From NCBI GenBank assembly GCA_964019425.1, contig OZ025847.1, positions 216,501 through 280,500 on the forward strand: a stretch of 64,000 nt of DNA. Reading direction: 5' to 3'. A program made the translations under genes and the position numbers. Below, in pieces: positions 10,189-21,089 of the stretch. Under the pieces are notes generated by a model. That model was not told where the DNA came from. It did no database searches and saw only the letters and a program-made list of their open reading frames with translations. Every line of letters starts with the position of its first letter. The stretch's first letter is position 1. This stretch comes from Flectonema sp. DT1601. Its lineage: Eukaryota > Euglenozoa > Diplonemea > Diplonemida > Diplonemidae.

Positions 10189-10722
10189 TTACGCAACGTC
10201 GTTGTCGTCCATTTCATCATCAGCATCGTCACCTTCTTCCTCTTCCTCATCATCCTCGTCGTAGTCGTATTCTTGTTCTTGAGTTACAGTGCAGGATATG
10301 CAATAAGCTCCTATTGCTAGTTTCATGTTATCAAGTTGTAGCCATCTACACACCCATGAGTCTTGTCTGTTTCCCGTACAGACAGAAACCATTCCTTCAA
10401 ACTTTGCTGATGTTACTTTCGTGACCTCATCCTTAGTTGCATTTGCAGGAAGTATGGCTGGGCAGTTAGTACATCCTTGTTCCATGAATTGGTCTAAAGT
10501 TTTCAATAAGTGACAAGTGCTACATGCTCGTAGTTGACGGTCGTTAACTTTACGATCTCCTCTTCCTTCTTTTGAAGGACCAGCATCAGTTACTCTTGGG
10601 ACATGTTGAAAAGCTTCAATAGTCTGCTGTCTAAACGCCTGTGATACTCCGCTTGATAATAACTGCGGTCCGTTTGATGGAGGTGGAGGCATCATACCTG
10701 TTGCTGTTTCTGGTAGTGACAT
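10189..10722 (-). CDS. SPT4: Transcription elongation factor Spt4
   Basis: The reading frame extends to 10794, but the first 24 codons are hydrophobic, low-complexity sequence, so the ATG at 10722 (MSLPETATG) is the better start, giving 177 residues. The core matches Spt4: LRACSTCHLLKTLDQF followed by GCTNCP (the four zinc cysteines), then DSWVCRWLQL and GAYCISC, equivalent to the family's DSWV-KWQR and GVYAVSV segments. Spt4 pairs with the NGN domain of Spt5 to form DSIF, which clamps RNA polymerase II during elongation (established). The typical family length is about 100-120 residues. This one has a roughly 50-residue N-terminal extension and a strongly acidic tail (Asp/Glu runs over the last ~30 residues). 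The fold assignment is strong; the role of the tail is unknown. Confidence 0.93.
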   Translation of the reverse strand: MSLPETATGMMPPPPSNGPQLLSSGVSQAFRQQTIEAFQHVPRVTDAGPSKEGRGDRKVNDRQLRACSTCHLLKTLDQFMEQGCTNCPAILPANATKDEVTKVTSAKFEGMVSVCTGNRQDSWVCRWLQLDNMKLAIGAYCISCTVTQEQEYDYDEDDEEEEEGDDADDEMDDNDVA

Positions 10723-10985
10723 ATTTAAAATGATCTGAACTTTTAAAAAAAAAAAGTTGATAGAAATATATAAATAAACAAATAACAGAAGCACTTATTT
10801 TTTTTTTTTTTTTTTTTTTTTTCCTCTCTTTATTTTCACCCCCTCCTCCTAATATTGTAATATCTCGCAAAAAAGAAAACGTTTCTACGTTCGGTGTAAA
10901 GATCCAACCAGACTACAGTCTACCAATCATAGTAGAGTGAAATCCCGATTTAGATGTAATCTACTTTTTCAATTCAATTTTCTAT
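10723..10985. other. Intergenic, poly(T) tract
   Basis: Contains a poly(T) tract at about 10798-10822. Probable SPT4 promoter and 5' UTR on the minus strand. No other feature seen. Confidence 0.5.
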
Positions 10986-11222
10986 CTAAGGTAAGTGGTC
11001 AGTTGAGGGGATCAAAGAAACTAAGTTTAATTTCGTCTTACTCCCAACCCTGACCGGTGTAATTCCACTCCCAGCCTCTAAGGCTTTCTGATTAACAACC
11101 TTCTTTGGAAGTTCCTTAAACGGTGACCTCACTGATACGGCTTTCTCACCTCCTCGTATATAACTTGATCCTTCTATGTGTTTACTTATCTCTGGATTCT
11201 TTATGTGAAGGTGGATATCCAT
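10986..11222 (-). CDS. Small hypothetical protein, 78 residues
   Basis: Complete ORF from ATG at 11222 (MDIHLHIKNPEISKHIEG) to a stop at 10986. Composition is ordinary for a protein, without the low-complexity bias that marks the chance ORFs nearby. It is basic, with a Gly/Lys/Val/Ser-rich centre (SPFKELPKKVVNQKALEAG) and no membrane segment or signal peptide. It lies in the same orientation and order as its neighbours, 263 bp from the SPT4 start and about 550 bp from the centrin-like gene. I do not recognise a family. Compositional evidence favours a real short gene or an exon of one. Confidence 0.45.
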   Translation of the reverse strand: MDIHLHIKNPEISKHIEGSSYIRGGEKAVSVRSPFKELPKKVVNQKALEAGSGITPVRVGSKTKLNLVSLIPSTDHLP

Positions 11223-11768
11223 TATGACTGACTGATGAATTATATGAGTGTAATGTAATAATAAAACTAACTGGTTCTATTATCAAAACTACAATGATAT
11301 CCATTTATGAAAGACTGTTGAAGAATGTTACGTAGTTTGGGGGAGGTGCACATCAAATGTAAACAGTACTAAGCACGTAGATACACCAGGGAACTTGAGA
11401 AGAGAACCAATCGCACGGGTTGGTTTTGGGAAACATCGGGCGCTGAAAAACAAAAAAGAAAAAGAACAAAATGGAAAAAAGAAAAAAAGAAATTGGGGGA
11501 AAAAAAAGGGGGAACGCCATTTTCAAACACCTCTTGCGAAGTAAAGAGCAAACGAGGTTTTTTTTTTGTTTTTTTTTTTCTTCAGAATTGTATTGTTATT
11601 GTATTACTTCCTTCAGTAATTCCTACACGAAGCAAGGGAAGGACTTGAAAATACAACGTGAAATCCTGCAACAATAAGGTTTGAAGACTAGGCACAATTA
11701 CACTACCCAGGGGAGGTGAACAGTTGCTACACTAAGCACACTGATGGGATCTAGGGTCCTAGTGACGT
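11223..11768. other. Intergenic region with A- and T-rich tracts
   Basis: Lies between the small ORF and the centrin-like gene. It holds A-rich (about 11450-11510) and T-rich (about 11558-11580) tracts. No gene, RNA or named repeat is recognisable. Confidence 0.5.
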
Positions 11769-12282
11769 CTATTTTCTCTTGAGGGAGTTCATGACTTCCT
11801 TCCATTCTTCGAAAGTGATTCCCTGTTTTGTTTTATATAAATAAAAAGAGAGAAAACAACAGTTTTCCAAAAAGGTAAAACCAACATACCCTCTCTGGAA
11901 CCTCAGCAACAGCGTTGAGGATGCGATGGATTTCATCATCACCTACGGAAGGGTCCTCCATGACGGCAACTCTCTTTAAGTCTTCGAATGAGATACGACC
12001 ACTCTTGTCAGGGTCGAATAGAGAGTAGGCCTTCCAGATTTCATCGGGGGAATCAGCTTTATCCATTCTCATGATAACCATGTTCTCGAATTCTTGATAT
12101 TCGACAGTCCCACTTCCATCAGAATCGATTGCTTTAACGATGTTCTGAACATCTCTTTCACTACATTCAGTGAATCCCAATCCCTTTAAGACGAGTCCCA
12201 TTTCACTCGCGTCAATTGCTCCACTGCCATCAGCGTCAAACAAGTTGAACGCTTCTTTAATCTGCTCCTTAGTAAGCGACAT
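11769..12282 (-). CDS. Centrin-like EF-hand protein (two exons: 11890-12282, 11769-11822)
   Basis: The ATG at 12282 (MSLTKEQIKEAF) is preferred over the frame upstream, which is only poly(Lys)-like translation of a homopolymer. Exon 1 (131 codons) ends at a GTATGT donor; a 67-bp intron (11823-11889) ends in CAG; exon 2 adds GITFEEWKEVMNSLKRK and a stop, in frame (phase 0), total 148 residues. EF-hand loops: 16-27 (DADGSGAIDASE), 53-64 (DSDGSGTVEYQE) and 90-101 (DPDKSGRISFED). The fourth EF position has the flanking helix but no acidic loop. The KEQI-EAF-LFD start, GLGF-CSERDV linker and ITFEEWKEVM-LK end fit centrin/caltractin, a Ca2+-binding protein of centrioles, basal bodies and mRNA export complexes. 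A calmodulin-like protein is the alternative. Confidence 0.9.
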
Positions 12283-12332
12283 TATGAGGAAATACTGTGA
12301 AGATGTGGAGATGGGAATTATTGGAATTGGGT

Positions 12333-12363
<31 letters not shown>

Positions 12364-12626
12364 CACCAACGATTGCCTATTGAAGGGAACAAAAAAAAAA
12401 AAAAGGAAAGGGGGGAAAAAGCATAACCGATACGGGTATGAATAATGTGTACGAGTCTGTCGGAGGAATGAAAACATTCTCCCTGTTCTTTTTTTTTTTT
12501 TTTTTTTAAATTTCTATAAGCAATTAACTGAACGAAACTTTTTTTTATGGCACCTCCCATATATATAAAAATAAAAAAAAACTAAGGATTTCATCCATAA
12601 AAATGGAAACGAAATTTTCGGTTGTT

Positions 12627-12680
<54 letters not shown>

Positions 12681-13267
12681 CCGGGAAGAAAACACACGCC
12701 GGACCGGAAGTTCTTTTGCTATTCTTAGTCAGCTGGAATTTCTATCTAACAAACTGGTAGTCTGTAAAAGTGTAATCTGGACACAAGTTGCCTCCTGTTA
12801 CGATCTTGGAAGGAAAGAAATGATGTTGAAAACTTTTTTCATTATCTACTCCGAATGCTTCAAATCAGAACGAACACCATCAGTAAATCTAAACACAATA
12901 AGACCTCAGTTGAGTTCGATAGAAAATGAAATTAAAGGTAGGAGAAGGGGGGGGATGTATGTTCGATTTTGTAAAAATTACAACTGTGTTGTAGAAAGAG
13001 GGGAAAAATGAAAGAAGAGAAAAAAAAAACGTACCAACTAATACTGCGAAAACTATTATTACTTATTTAGCTGAACTTAGATTAACCGAATGAACGATGA
13101 CAAATACAAAAAAAAAAAAATTAAAAAAAATTTAAAAAATTAAAAACCGCTCACCCTCTCAATTTGAGAAGGGAAAAATCTGAGGTTTTAGTAGACATGT
13201 TTTCTTTTTTTTTTTTTTTTTTTTTTTTTTTGTTTGCCCCAAAGAGGAAAAAAAAAAGGCTCGAATA
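12283..13267. other. Intergenic region with very long poly(T) tracts
   Basis: Upstream of the centrin-like gene. Poly(T) tracts at about 12334-12363, 12488-12507 and a 52-base run at 12629-12680, plus another at about 13204-13231. A short stretch at about 12945-12992 (G-run then ATGTATGTTCGATTTTG) is a copy of a dispersed repeat found again near 20520 and 35353. No gene recognised. Confidence 0.6.
12629..12680. repeat. Poly(T) homopolymer, 52 bases
   Basis: Uninterrupted run of T. It is the longest homopolymer in the window; such tracts are common here and often end dispersed repeats. Its true length may be uncertain because homopolymers are error-prone in sequencing. Confidence 0.9.
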
Positions 13268-13451
13268 ACTGAAAAAGAATTGGCTTTAACTTCAACTATA
13301 CAGAAAATAATGATATAACACCGTGGTTTTTTGTTTGTGCACGAAACCGTGAACCGACTTAAACTGATAAAGCTAAAGGAGGTTTACGTGTGCTGCCAAC
13401 ATTCTTTTTCGTTCTTACAATACTTGTTAAATGCAAAAAAAAAAAAAAAAT
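13268..13451 (+). repeat. Dispersed retroposon-like repeat with poly(A) tail (family A), copy 1
   Basis: From GAATTGGCTTTAAC to a poly(A) run at about 13437-13450. Nearly the same sequence recurs in two parts inside the ABCE1 intron (37888-38341), and its last ~70 bp plus poly(A) recur at 28012-28097. Plus-strand orientation with a 3' poly(A) fits an LINE-mobilised retroposon. It ends just 10 bp short of the stop codon of the gene on the opposite strand. Confidence 0.7.
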
Positions 13452-13460
13452 ATTATTTCA

Positions 13461-16400
13461 TTATACTTTTGTTACATCCTTCTTAATCTTATCATTTGAC
13501 TGTAGCTGTGCTAATTCCTGACGAAGGAGCGTATTACGTTGTCTGAGATCCTTCAAGACGAGGGAAACGTATTCTTGGGACGGCCTGTTGTTGTTATTTA
13601 GAGAAAAAGTTGATGAATATTTCATTCAATTCTTTATCAAACTTGCAATACATACTCAGTGGTTCGAGGAGTATCTCTTTGTGTTTTGAGAAGCTGATCA
13701 AGTTCGTGTTCCCACCATGCCATTACCCGATTAGGCTTTGGTTTTGATGACGATGGTGGTGTTGGAGTTAACGATGTTGCTCCTCCACTACTACTACTAC
13801 TTTGAGCTTCTCTTAACCAAGATATAGGTGCACCAGTGCTCGCTGAACTAGGACGTGGCTGTTGTTTTCCAGAACTATATTTTCGTGACAGCGGCAACGA
13901 CTGAGTCCGACGGGGATCAGAACCAAGTTTCTCAGACGGAAAACTATTCGGCAATGGAGGAGGTCTCAAAGGAAACATTCCTCCACGAAGATCATCATCA
14001 GTAATTATTTTATTAACGTCAACTTGAACTTGTTGGTCAGTCTGATCAGTCTGCCACAAACTAGTCCAGTCATTCTGAACTGCAGCTGACTGTTTGATAA
14101 TCAGATCATCTGTTTCTGTTTCTTGATCTCTACTTTTTGAAGGTGAAATAATAATAGAATTGTCTTGCTGTTGAATATTATTATCTTCACAATAAATGTT
14201 ACACTCACTGCTCTTATGAACAGCAGTAACAGGTTGTATTAAAGCCACTGATGGCGATGGATGAGGTTGGTCAGTGTGATCTTCTTCCTTTGCCTCTGGT
14301 TCCTCTTCTTCTTCCTTTGTTTCTGGTTCCTCTTCTTCTTCTTGTGCTTCTTCCAAACCTTCTCCACTATTATGTTCAATATTTACAATCCCTAAATCAG
14401 GAGATGGCGAGATGTGTGATAAAGTCCTAAAAAGAGGTCGTTTTGGGACCTCGTCAGCACAGTTTTTATCTTGAAGCTGTTGTGTCTTCACATCTAAAAC
14501 AGGTTCTACTGAACTTGATGACTTCTCCTGTACATTAGATCCAGTCGGGGTTACTTGTGTAGAATGAGTAGTCATTACTGGATTATCACTTTTGTTAACG
14601 AGACCATTTAAAAATAATGAAGGTGAAGGAACAGAGTGAATACTTTCAATGGCTCTGCGAAACTCAGGTGAAGCTGGATCTTGTGTTGGTTCTTTATCAA
14701 CATGTTGTGATATTGAAGGATACGATACTAAACTCATGAGCGGTGTTGATTTACATCCAACTCCCTGAACAGATGTTGTTGAGTATATACTCGTGTCAAC
14801 GATAGAATTCGCATCTGACTTTAATATACTTTCAACAAACGGAATTGTTCTTCGTAAGCTTCCTAAATCTGATAAATCTTGATTGGTATGACAGTACACA
14901 GATTCCATCAAACCTCCTCCACCAGGTAGTCTACTTCCTTGAGAATACATTGCCGTTAGACTGGAACAGACTGTTGCCTCTGCAACAGCTTTCTTCAGTG
15001 TAATTATATCAGGTTCAATCAGGTTATCACTCTCGGTGTGTGAATCATTTTTTTGATTTGAATTGTCAATTCGTGTTTCCATTTTTTCAGAAGAATCATT
15101 TTTATTAATTTTAACAGAATTATGAACCCCACTACTTTCAGAAGTCTGTCGCAATGAACAAGCAACGGTTACTTGTTGGTGTTTACTATTTCTTGTCAGA
15201 TCAATGCATAGTTGAGTCTGCTGTTGATCACTTTGGTGATGCTTTTTGTTATTTATAACATGATCATATTTACCACAATGATAAGTAACGTATGCCTGTA
15301 CTCCAGGAGTCTTTGTATTAATGCCTGAGTCAGTTAGACCTTCAGAACTTTCAAATAGCTCACTCTGACATTCACGAGTTTGTGTCGGTGTGATGTTTGT
15401 GTTGTTGTTATTGTTTGACTGATATTCTGGTACTTCTTCGTGTTTGTTTTCCTTATTAAGAGTGATCGGAGTTTCATTTTTAACTGTTTCCCGGCGTCCA
15501 TTGCGATCTTCCATAACAGATGTGGTCGGCACAGTATTCGATTCCTCTGCATTTGTGAATTCGTTTTCTGTGGCTTCACTTTGAAATATTTCTTGTCGCC
15601 CATCGTGATTACCATCCGTAGCGGATGTGGTCGAGTTAACTTCCTCAACGGGTGTGGTCGAGTTAACTTCCTCCACGGACGCGGTCGAGTTAGCTTCCTC
15701 AACGGGTGTGGTCGAGTTTCCTTCCTCCACGGGAGCGGTCGAGTTAACTTCCTCAACGAGTGCAGTCGGGTTACCCTCCCCAACGGGTGTGGTCGAGTTA
15801 GCTTCCTCAACGAGTGCAGTCGGGTTACCTTCCTCAACAGGTGTGGTCGAGTTAACTTCCTCCACGGGCGCGGTCGGGTTACCTTCCTCAACGGGTGTGG
15901 TCGAGTTTCCTTCCTCCACGGGAGCGGTCGAGTTAACTTCCTCAACGAGTGCAGTCGGGTTACCCTCCCCAACGGGTGTGGTCAGGTTACCTTCCTCCAC
16001 GGGAGCGGTCGAGTTAACTTCCTCAACGGGCGCTGTCGAGTTAGCTTCCTCAACGGGTGTGGTCGAGTTTCCTTCCTCCACGGGAGCGGTCGAGTTAACT
16101 TCCTCAACGGGCGCTGTCGAGTTAACTTCCTCAACGAGTGCAGTCGGGTTACCCTCCCCAACGGGTGTGGTCGAGTTAGCTTCCTCAACGAGTGCAGTCG
16201 GGTTACCTTCCTCAACAGGTGTGGTCGAGTTAACTTCCTCAACGAGTGCAGTCGGGTTACCCTCCCCAACGGGTGTGGTCGAGTTAGCTTCCTCAACGAG
16301 TGCAGTCGGGTTACCTTCCTCAACAGGTGTGGTCGAGTTAACTTCCTCCACGGGCGCGGTCGGGTTACCTTCCTCAACGGGTGTGGTCGAGTTTCCTTCC

Positions 16401-19400
16401 TCCACGGGAGCGGTCGAGTTAACTTCCTCAACGAGTGCAGTCGGGTTACCCTCCCCAACGGGTGTGGTCAGGTTACCTTCCTCCACGGGAGCGGTCGAGT
16501 TAACTTCCTCAACGGGCGCTGTCGAGTTAGCTTCCTCAACGGGTGTGGTCGAGTTTCCTTCCTCCACGGGAGCGGTCGAGTTAACTTCCTCAACGGGCGC
16601 TGTCGAGTTAACTTCCTCAACGAGTGCAGTCGGGTTACCTTCCTCAACAGGTGTGGTCGAGTTAGCTTCCTCAACGAGTGCAGTCGGGTTACCTTCCTCA
16701 ACAGGTGTGGTCGAGTTAACTTCCTCAACGAGTGCAGTCGGGTTACCCTCCCCAACGGGTGTGGTCGAGTTAGCTTCCTCAACGGGTGTGGTCGAGTTTC
16801 CTTCCTCCACGGGAGCGGTCGAGTTAACTTCCTCAACGGGCGCTGTCGAGTTAACTTCCTCAACGAGTGCAGTCGGGTTACCCTCCCCAACGGGTGTGGT
16901 CGAGTTTCCTTCCTCCACGGACGCGGTCGGGTTACCTTCCTCAACGGGCGCTGTCGAGTTAGCTTCCTCAACGGGTGTGGTCGAGTTAACTTCCTCAACG
17001 AGTGCAGTCGGGTTACCCTCCCCAACGGGTGTGGTCGAGTTAACTTCCTCAACGAGTGCGGTTGGGTTGCCTTCCTTAGCGGGTGTGGTCGGCATTCGAT
17101 CTGAACTTTTATCAAAGTTCAAAAGGGGTGTGCTGGCTGCAGTACTTGATTCCTCGGTGGTCATTTTGTCCTCCGCGGATTCACTTCGAACAGTTTCTTC
17201 CTCAACGCATGGAACTGAACTCTCGATTTTCGGTTCCTCCGCAGCTGTGATTATGTCCTCTGTAGGTGAGTTGGTAACATCTGGCTCCCCTGCAGTCGTG
17301 ATTACGTTTTCTGTGGCTTCAGAATGAACCATTTGTTGTTGTTCTCTGTGGTCCCGTTCAACAGGAGTATTCTCTGATGGAATAACTTCTTCATTCACAG
17401 TGGGTACTTCTGCAGTCTTGTTATCGTCCTCTACGACCTTACTTTGTGATTCCCTCCTTGCACTTGTTTGGTTAGTGACAGCCGTGACTTCACTCTGCGG
17501 TGTAACCTTTGTAATTAAATCCTTTTTGATATCATCTGCGGGAGTCGTGTGTTCCTCTATCTCTACCTTCTCTGTATTATCTGAAGTAGGTTGTTGAGAA
17601 GCTTCTCTTTGAGACTTGGTACAACTGGTTGGTTGTCGTACTGAGCAGATCTCTACTTGTGAAATCGATTGTACTGCCTCAGTTACAGCAGGCCCCTCAA
17701 CATTCAGAGTGCTGGTGTCGCACGGCATTAATTTTATTGTATTCTCCGCTGCAGTATCCGATGACATGTCAACAGGCGGTTGATCATCGACAGGACTCCG
17801 AGGATTGGCTTCAGGTTCATGGCATGCTATGGGAGTAGCTTTTGAACCTCCTTCGGTAAGTGGAGACTGGCTTGTAGAATGATCATGTACACTGAATTGG
17901 GTCTTAGAATCAATCTCAGTTAGATGTCTATCGGCATCAGAGGACGTGGTATTCGGTGAACTGACTTCAGGTTTTGCAGCAGGAATCGATTTGATGTTAT
18001 TATTAGGTAGGGGAACGTCGGACTTCTCATTCTTATTTTCTCCAGAATGAGGTGATGAATTACTAGTTGGGGAGGTACTTTCAGGTGTCTCTACTTTCGA
18101 AACATCAACGTCTTCGATAATGACACCGCCTTCTGAAAGTAAAGAACATCTCCCTTTAACATCTGGTAATATATCATTAGTTAGGGACGAGATACTCGAG
18201 GAGTGTAATGGTTTACTTACTTTTTGTTGATTACTTTGGGGTTCTTCTGCAAGTGAAGAACGTCGACCCACGACAGGATCACCTGTCGGTGATGAGGTAC
18301 TTTCAGTGTGTGATGTTTCCCTCATCGTATGAGAAGCCTGATCAAGTCCGACATTTGTCTCAGCAAGTGTTTGAGAATCAGTTTGATTAGCTACACGACC
18401 AGTAATATCTAACATATCTTCAGCAGTAACATGAGACCAATAATTCCATATAAAACCATTGCTACTTCCATTTAATGATACAATAGGAGTGCCATCAAGC
18501 ATGTCTGTGACGACACCTCTCTTCCAGTCATCTGTTGGGTAGTCTCGAACCATTAAGATTGTTCCTTTAGATGCAGTGGCTGATACAAATCCGATATCTG
18601 GATGGTTATTTTGTTCTATAAAACTCCAGTAGCGACCATTGACTAGAGGACGTGGTGTTCCTTTTGAATTACCACAACCGATTTCTGTGACTATTCCAGG
18701 GAGCCATGTATGAGTGATGTTGTTACGAACCCTAACCCGGTCTCCCACCATAATTCCATGTGCTGAGACTGTTGATTCATCAAGTGCGCTGTGTAGAAGC
18801 TGAAGTAATGAAGACTGCGATTTATTTGGTGACGTCATCAACTGAACGTCGTGCAGCATCGCAATGGCTACCGCAGTGTTGTGTCTCTCTTGTGAAGGTT
18901 TCCCACGATTTTCACTATTTCGTTTCACAGCTACGCTACTAGGTGATTGTGTACCTCGATAATTATCAGTAGAATGCTTAACTATATCTCTTCGGATCTT
19001 ACCCCTGGGAGTTAATGATTTGACGCTCCACTCAGAAGCTGCAGGTGAAGGAAGCGCAGACGGCAATAAAGCAGTACGCAGCTTGCCACAATTACTGGAA
19101 TTCGCAAGAACTGACCATTCTGTGGTGTTTGAAGATGCTGCCTCGATGTTTACAACAGGTGCAGGTAGTACGGCTCCATTAGGACCATCGTCGCTAGAGT
19201 GTTGGGGACAGGCTCTATTTACATATTCAGCTAATCGGTTGTATGAAGTTCTCAGTAGTTTTTCCATCGTGTGGTTGTGAAGAAGCTTGCAAGCACGTAA
19301 TCCAACAGCTCTTCTTCTAAATAGCAACAGTTTGCTTGCCTGAAACCATTTATCAATTGTTGCTTCGCATTCCTGAACCCGATCGGCATAGCTGTTGACT

Positions 19401-19579
19401 AATTCTCTTAAATTATCGTTGTCATATTTTGAGTTATCTTCTGTAGCTACTTCTCTTATGATATCAACAACACCACCATCTGAGACTTCAGAAAGAATCT
19501 CAAGTGCTCTTGAAGCTTTATTTCCTTCGAGAGCCCAATTATTCCATTCTCTATATGTGTGGTTGACTGCTGCATTCAT
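13461..19579 (-). CDS. Large repetitive protein, ~2015 residues (two exons: 13656-19579, 13461-13584)
   Basis: The ATG at 19579 opens MNAAVNHTYREWNNW. Exon 1 runs 5924 nt to a GTATGT donor; a 71-bp intron (13585-13655) ends in AACAACAG; exon 2 (124 nt) encodes EPSQEYVSLVLKDLRQRN and then a leucine-zipper-like LLRQELAQLQ, ending at TAA 13461. Without splicing, the frame stops at 13637. Layout: helical N-terminus (1-130); two SH3/MIB-like beta-barrel segments (about 275-390, DRVRVRNNITHTWLPGIVTEI and MVRDYPTDDWKRGVVTDM); long disordered Ser/Thr/Glu-rich region; ~49 tandem 10-residue repeats (about 830-1317); Glu-rich stretch; motif GAPISWLRE...LTPTPPSSSKPK near the end. No signal peptide or membrane segment is seen. 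I do not recognise a named family; a scaffold or cytoskeletal/ciliary role is only a guess. Confidence 0.85.
15627..17090 (-). repeat. 30-bp coding minisatellite (10-residue repeat, ~49 units)
   Basis: Tandem 30-bp units inside the 2015-residue protein, encoding variants of VEEGNPTALVEEVNSTTP (two units). Positions 3, 6, 8 and 9 of the unit vary (G/V/A, P/S, A/T, L/P). Blocks of about a dozen units are themselves duplicated (for example around 15690-16010 and 16170-16490), showing higher-order expansion by unequal exchange. Because the period is a multiple of three, long open frames run through it in several frames on both strands; these are by-products. Confidence 0.95.
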
Positions 19580-19704
19580 TTCATTTACGACTAGGTCCTA
19601 CTGTTGTCTGTTTGAAGGATGATTTTTTTGACGTAAAAAACAGTAACAAATATATATATTCACTTGTCTGCATATAGGCAAACACCCTGTCAATGTCGTA
19701 TTTT
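19580..19704. other. 5' flank of the 2015-residue protein gene
   Basis: Short AT-rich flank that should contain the promoter. No motif recognised. Confidence 0.4.
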
Positions 19705-19866
19705 ATTTATTTACGAAGCCTAGGAAGCCAAAAGCCAGGAAAAGCTCACAGAGTAACAGTTATATCGCTACCAGCAACCGTGAGACTCTCACAGACGATA
19801 AGAGACGTAGAATAACCTGGAACAAATGACTACCTAAACCCACCGTCCACGCGAGCAGACAGTGTT
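19705..19866 (-). repeat. Dispersed repeat R1, copy 1 (retroposon-like, TAAA tail)
   Basis: About 160 bp running from (ATTT)n TTACGAAGCCTAGG to CGAGCAGACA. Copies at 26025-26180 and 27593-27756 are nearly identical. Read on the minus strand it ends in a TAAATAAATA-type tail, as LINE/SINE 3' ends do. The copy at 26025 interrupts another repeat, supporting mobility. Confidence 0.75.
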
Positions 19867-20519
19867 AGAGACGTAAAGATTGTATTCATGATCTGTCATT
19901 TAATTTATGCAGTCTGTTGAAAGAGGCGATAAATTACTACCGAAAAGTAAAAGGATAACTTCACGCAAACAGTTGCAAGAATCAATAACAACCTTAAGAT
20001 GAGAGGAGGTTCAGAAAAAAACATGAAAAAGTTTGAGTGTAAATCGACAATCACAAAGAAGAGAATGAATTGATAAGATTTGTTGTGTAAACAAACGCTA
20101 TATGCAACTAAATTATTTCTCTTTACATCCCCAAGAGTATTCTCATCTATTTAAAATACGAAGGAAAAAAAAAAAAGAGGGGGGGAAAAGACTGTTTGAT
20201 TAGGTTCATACGAATATAAATCTCTCTGTATTGTATCAGAACTCAATAATAAAATTAAAAAAACTCATGACACAAGTGACTAAAATGTTAATACAGGCTA
20301 ACACTCTGCAATTGACGTACATTATAATCAATGTTTCTAACTTATCTGCATACATGTCTCTTTTTCCGTGTTGTCATTCAGCGCAGTACGGAATCGAGTT
20401 ATTCAATTACGAATTAATAGTGAGCCCTGGGAAAACAAAACCAGGGTATAATGTAATACGACAGAGTGTAGGTTTCGCCTATAGTCTCGTCAAGAAATAA
20501 ACAATCTTTATAAAAAAAG

Positions 20520-20640
20520 GGGGGGGTTGTATGTTCGATTTTGTAAAAATTACAACTGTGTTGTATCATAAAAACATAAAGATAATTTAACATTAGTTTT
20601 AAATACAGTGACTATGGGTGATGCGCAACTTAGCATATTA
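20520..20640 (+). repeat. Dispersed repeat R7, copy (G-run head)
   Basis: Begins with a G-run, then TTGTATGTTCGATTTTG... and continues through AATTTAACATTAG to ACTTAGC. Related copies at 12945-12992, 25985-26015 plus 26183-26300, about 30500-30580, and 35353-35540. Confidence 0.65.
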
Positions 20641-20677
20641 AAGGGGGGGGATAGATAACGAAGTCTCTTATTATTTA

Positions 20678-20899
20678 AAGCATCAGGTAAACTCCACAGA
20701 GCTACAAAGAACAGCAACGTAAGTATAAATCTAATCTTGTTAGTGTTGTTTAGGTTGACAAAGAAAAGGTGATTTCCCTAAATAAATAAACAAAGGAATA
20801 AAAGCAAACTGACGCACCACCACTCCAGCTACAGCATTCTTTTTTTTATATTTCTAAACTTCTTTTTGGTTAAATATTTTTACCAAACATCGAGAACAA
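20678..20899 (+). repeat. Dispersed repeat R2, copy 1
   Basis: About 220 bp from GCATCAGGTAAACTCCACAG to CCAAACATCGAGAAC, closely matched by 30010-30229. A diverged third copy lies near 29106-29185. The two good copies each follow a G-run at a short distance. Confidence 0.8.
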
Positions 20900-21089
20900 G
20901 TTAGTTAGTTAGTTATTTAATCCAACGTTACTGTATATTATGAGTGCTAGGTAACTCACAGTAACAGAGGACCCAATCCGTAGCCATATCCGAAGATTTC
21001 GCATGGATTGTTGAAGTAGCATCGACTGAAAGATTAATAAATACCAATCTCCAGCTTTCCGCCTCGCCTAGCTTATTAAACTATCGAAC

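Noticed and set aside
15627-17090. CRISPR-like look of regularly spaced ~30-bp repeats
   Set aside because: Units are directly adjacent without unique spacers, in-frame within a protein gene, in a eukaryote.
15440-17327. Plus-strand ORFs of more than 550 codons through the minisatellite
   Set aside because: The 30-bp period keeps all frames open; the minus-strand frame is continuous with a real gene and spliced exon.
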